From positions 1 through 14,214 of the forward strand of contig CAAFZG010000084.1 of NCBI GenBank assembly GCA_900767505.1: DNA of 14,214 nucleotides. The letters run 5' to 3'. Made by a program: the position numbers and the translations under genes. Positions 13,766 to 14,214 of this stretch are shown one piece after another. Numbering within the stretch: position 1 is the stretch's first letter; every line of letters starts with the position of its first letter. Source of the stretch: Methanomassiliicoccales archaeon (lineage in GTDB: Archaea > Thermoplasmatota > Thermoplasmata > Methanomassiliicoccales > Methanomethylophilaceae). Under the pieces are notes generated by a model. It searched no databases, was not told the DNA's origin, and saw only the letters and a list, made by a program, of their open reading frames with translations.

Positions 13766-14214
13766 TCACTTCTTCAGGTCCTTGGACGTGAACATGAACT
13801 GGCCGTCTACCTTGTAGTCGATACCGTAGATGTCCACGAGCTTCTGGTGCCATCCGTCGGCGTAACCCTCTCCGAACAGCTCGGGGTACATGAACTCGGC
13901 CATGTATGCGATCCTGAGGGTCTGGGGGATGGTGAAGTCGATCAGACAGTACTTCCCGTTCTTGTAGGCGTTCATCTGGTCGATCATGGCCCCGTATTTC
14001 TCGAACAGTGCCTGACGGCTTTCGGGCGTGGATGCGTACCCTGTCGTGAAGATCCTGATCATAAACTCGGGATCGTAGTTGAGGACCCATGTGCAGTTGT
14101 CTGCGTTAAGGACCCTGTATCCGGTCCAGTCCGCCAGGGTCTTTCCGCCGGCGGTCTCGAGCGCCTTGGTGTAATCGTTGTCGTATCCTGCGGCGGCATG
14201 TCCTCCGAACCAAA
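13766..14214 (-). CDS. ABC solute-binding protein, C-terminal part (cut by window edge)
   Basis: This is the last 149 residues of an extracytoplasmic binding protein; the 5' end lies beyond 14214. Translating on from the edge gives WFGGHAAAGYDNDYTKALE, then LADWTGYRVLNADNCTWVLNY and the tail IPQTLRIAYMAEFMYPELF, which is the usual C-terminal helix region of periplasmic-binding type 2 proteins in iron/corrinoid importers. The protein ends MFTSKDLKK. The frame is open across the whole interval, so the internal Met near 14062 is not a real start. It delivers the ligand to the two permeases that follow. The signal peptide or lipobox cannot be seen here. Confidence 0.85.
   Translation of the reverse strand, partial: WFGGHAAAGYDNDYTKALETAGGKTLADWTGYRVLNADNCTWVLNYDPEFMIRIFTTGYASTPESRQALFEKYGAMIDQMNAYKNGKYCLIDFTIPQTLRIAYMAEFMYPELFGEGYADGWHQKLVDIYGIDYKVDGQFMFTSKDLKK

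Overview
The window looks like the chromosome of a moderately GC-rich archaeon. TATA-like boxes lie about 22-31 bases upstream of several start codons, which implies leaderless or near-leaderless transcripts. One gene has a Shine-Dalgarno motif (AGGTGAT) of the archaeal type. The secretion ATPase is of the archaeal type IV pilus kind. The gene mix (several ATPases with a C-terminal DUF4143 domain, a FecCD-type importer, an NCS2 purine permease, DUF2085 and DUF3877 proteins) fits a host-associated euryarchaeon such as the Methanomassiliicoccales. That assignment is an inference; there is no rRNA or methanogenesis gene here to prove it.

Layout from the left, with almost everything on the minus strand. 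Positions 9-546 hold a decayed, 5'-truncated AAA/DUF4143 ATPase with two frameshifts, an in-frame stop and probably an internal deletion. Next come an NCS2-family nucleobase permease (821-2137), a small DUF3877-like protein (2341-2901) with a palindrome in its promoter, and a DUF2085 membrane protein (3072-3584). An intact AAA/DUF4143 ATPase (3662-4957) follows. A roughly 40-base element that is partly palindromic occurs twice, once ahead of this ATPase and once ahead of the DUF2085 gene, at nearly the same distance from each start codon.

The middle is a tight three-gene operon transcribed leftward from about 8760. It encodes a protein with eight cysteines in four CxxC pairs, a type IV pilus/secretion ATPase, and a polytopic platform protein of the TadC/FlaJ type. 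Both junctions are ATGA stop/start overlaps. No pilin or prepilin peptidase is visible. A 339-base divergent intergenic region (8761-9099) separates it from the only plus-strand gene, a third AAA/DUF4143 ATPase (9100-10449), which is preceded by two near-identical 26-base direct repeats spaced 33 bases apart.

The right end is an iron- or cobalamin-type ABC importer transcribed leftward: the C-terminal part of a solute-binding protein (cut by the window edge), two adjacent FecCD-family permeases (430 and 354 residues), and the ATPase (290 residues). The 430-residue permease carries an extra N-terminal membrane segment of about 85 residues.

The most unusual signals are non-coding. All three DUF4143 ATPase loci have direct or inverted repeats in their upstream regions, and two of the three share a 33-base repeat period.
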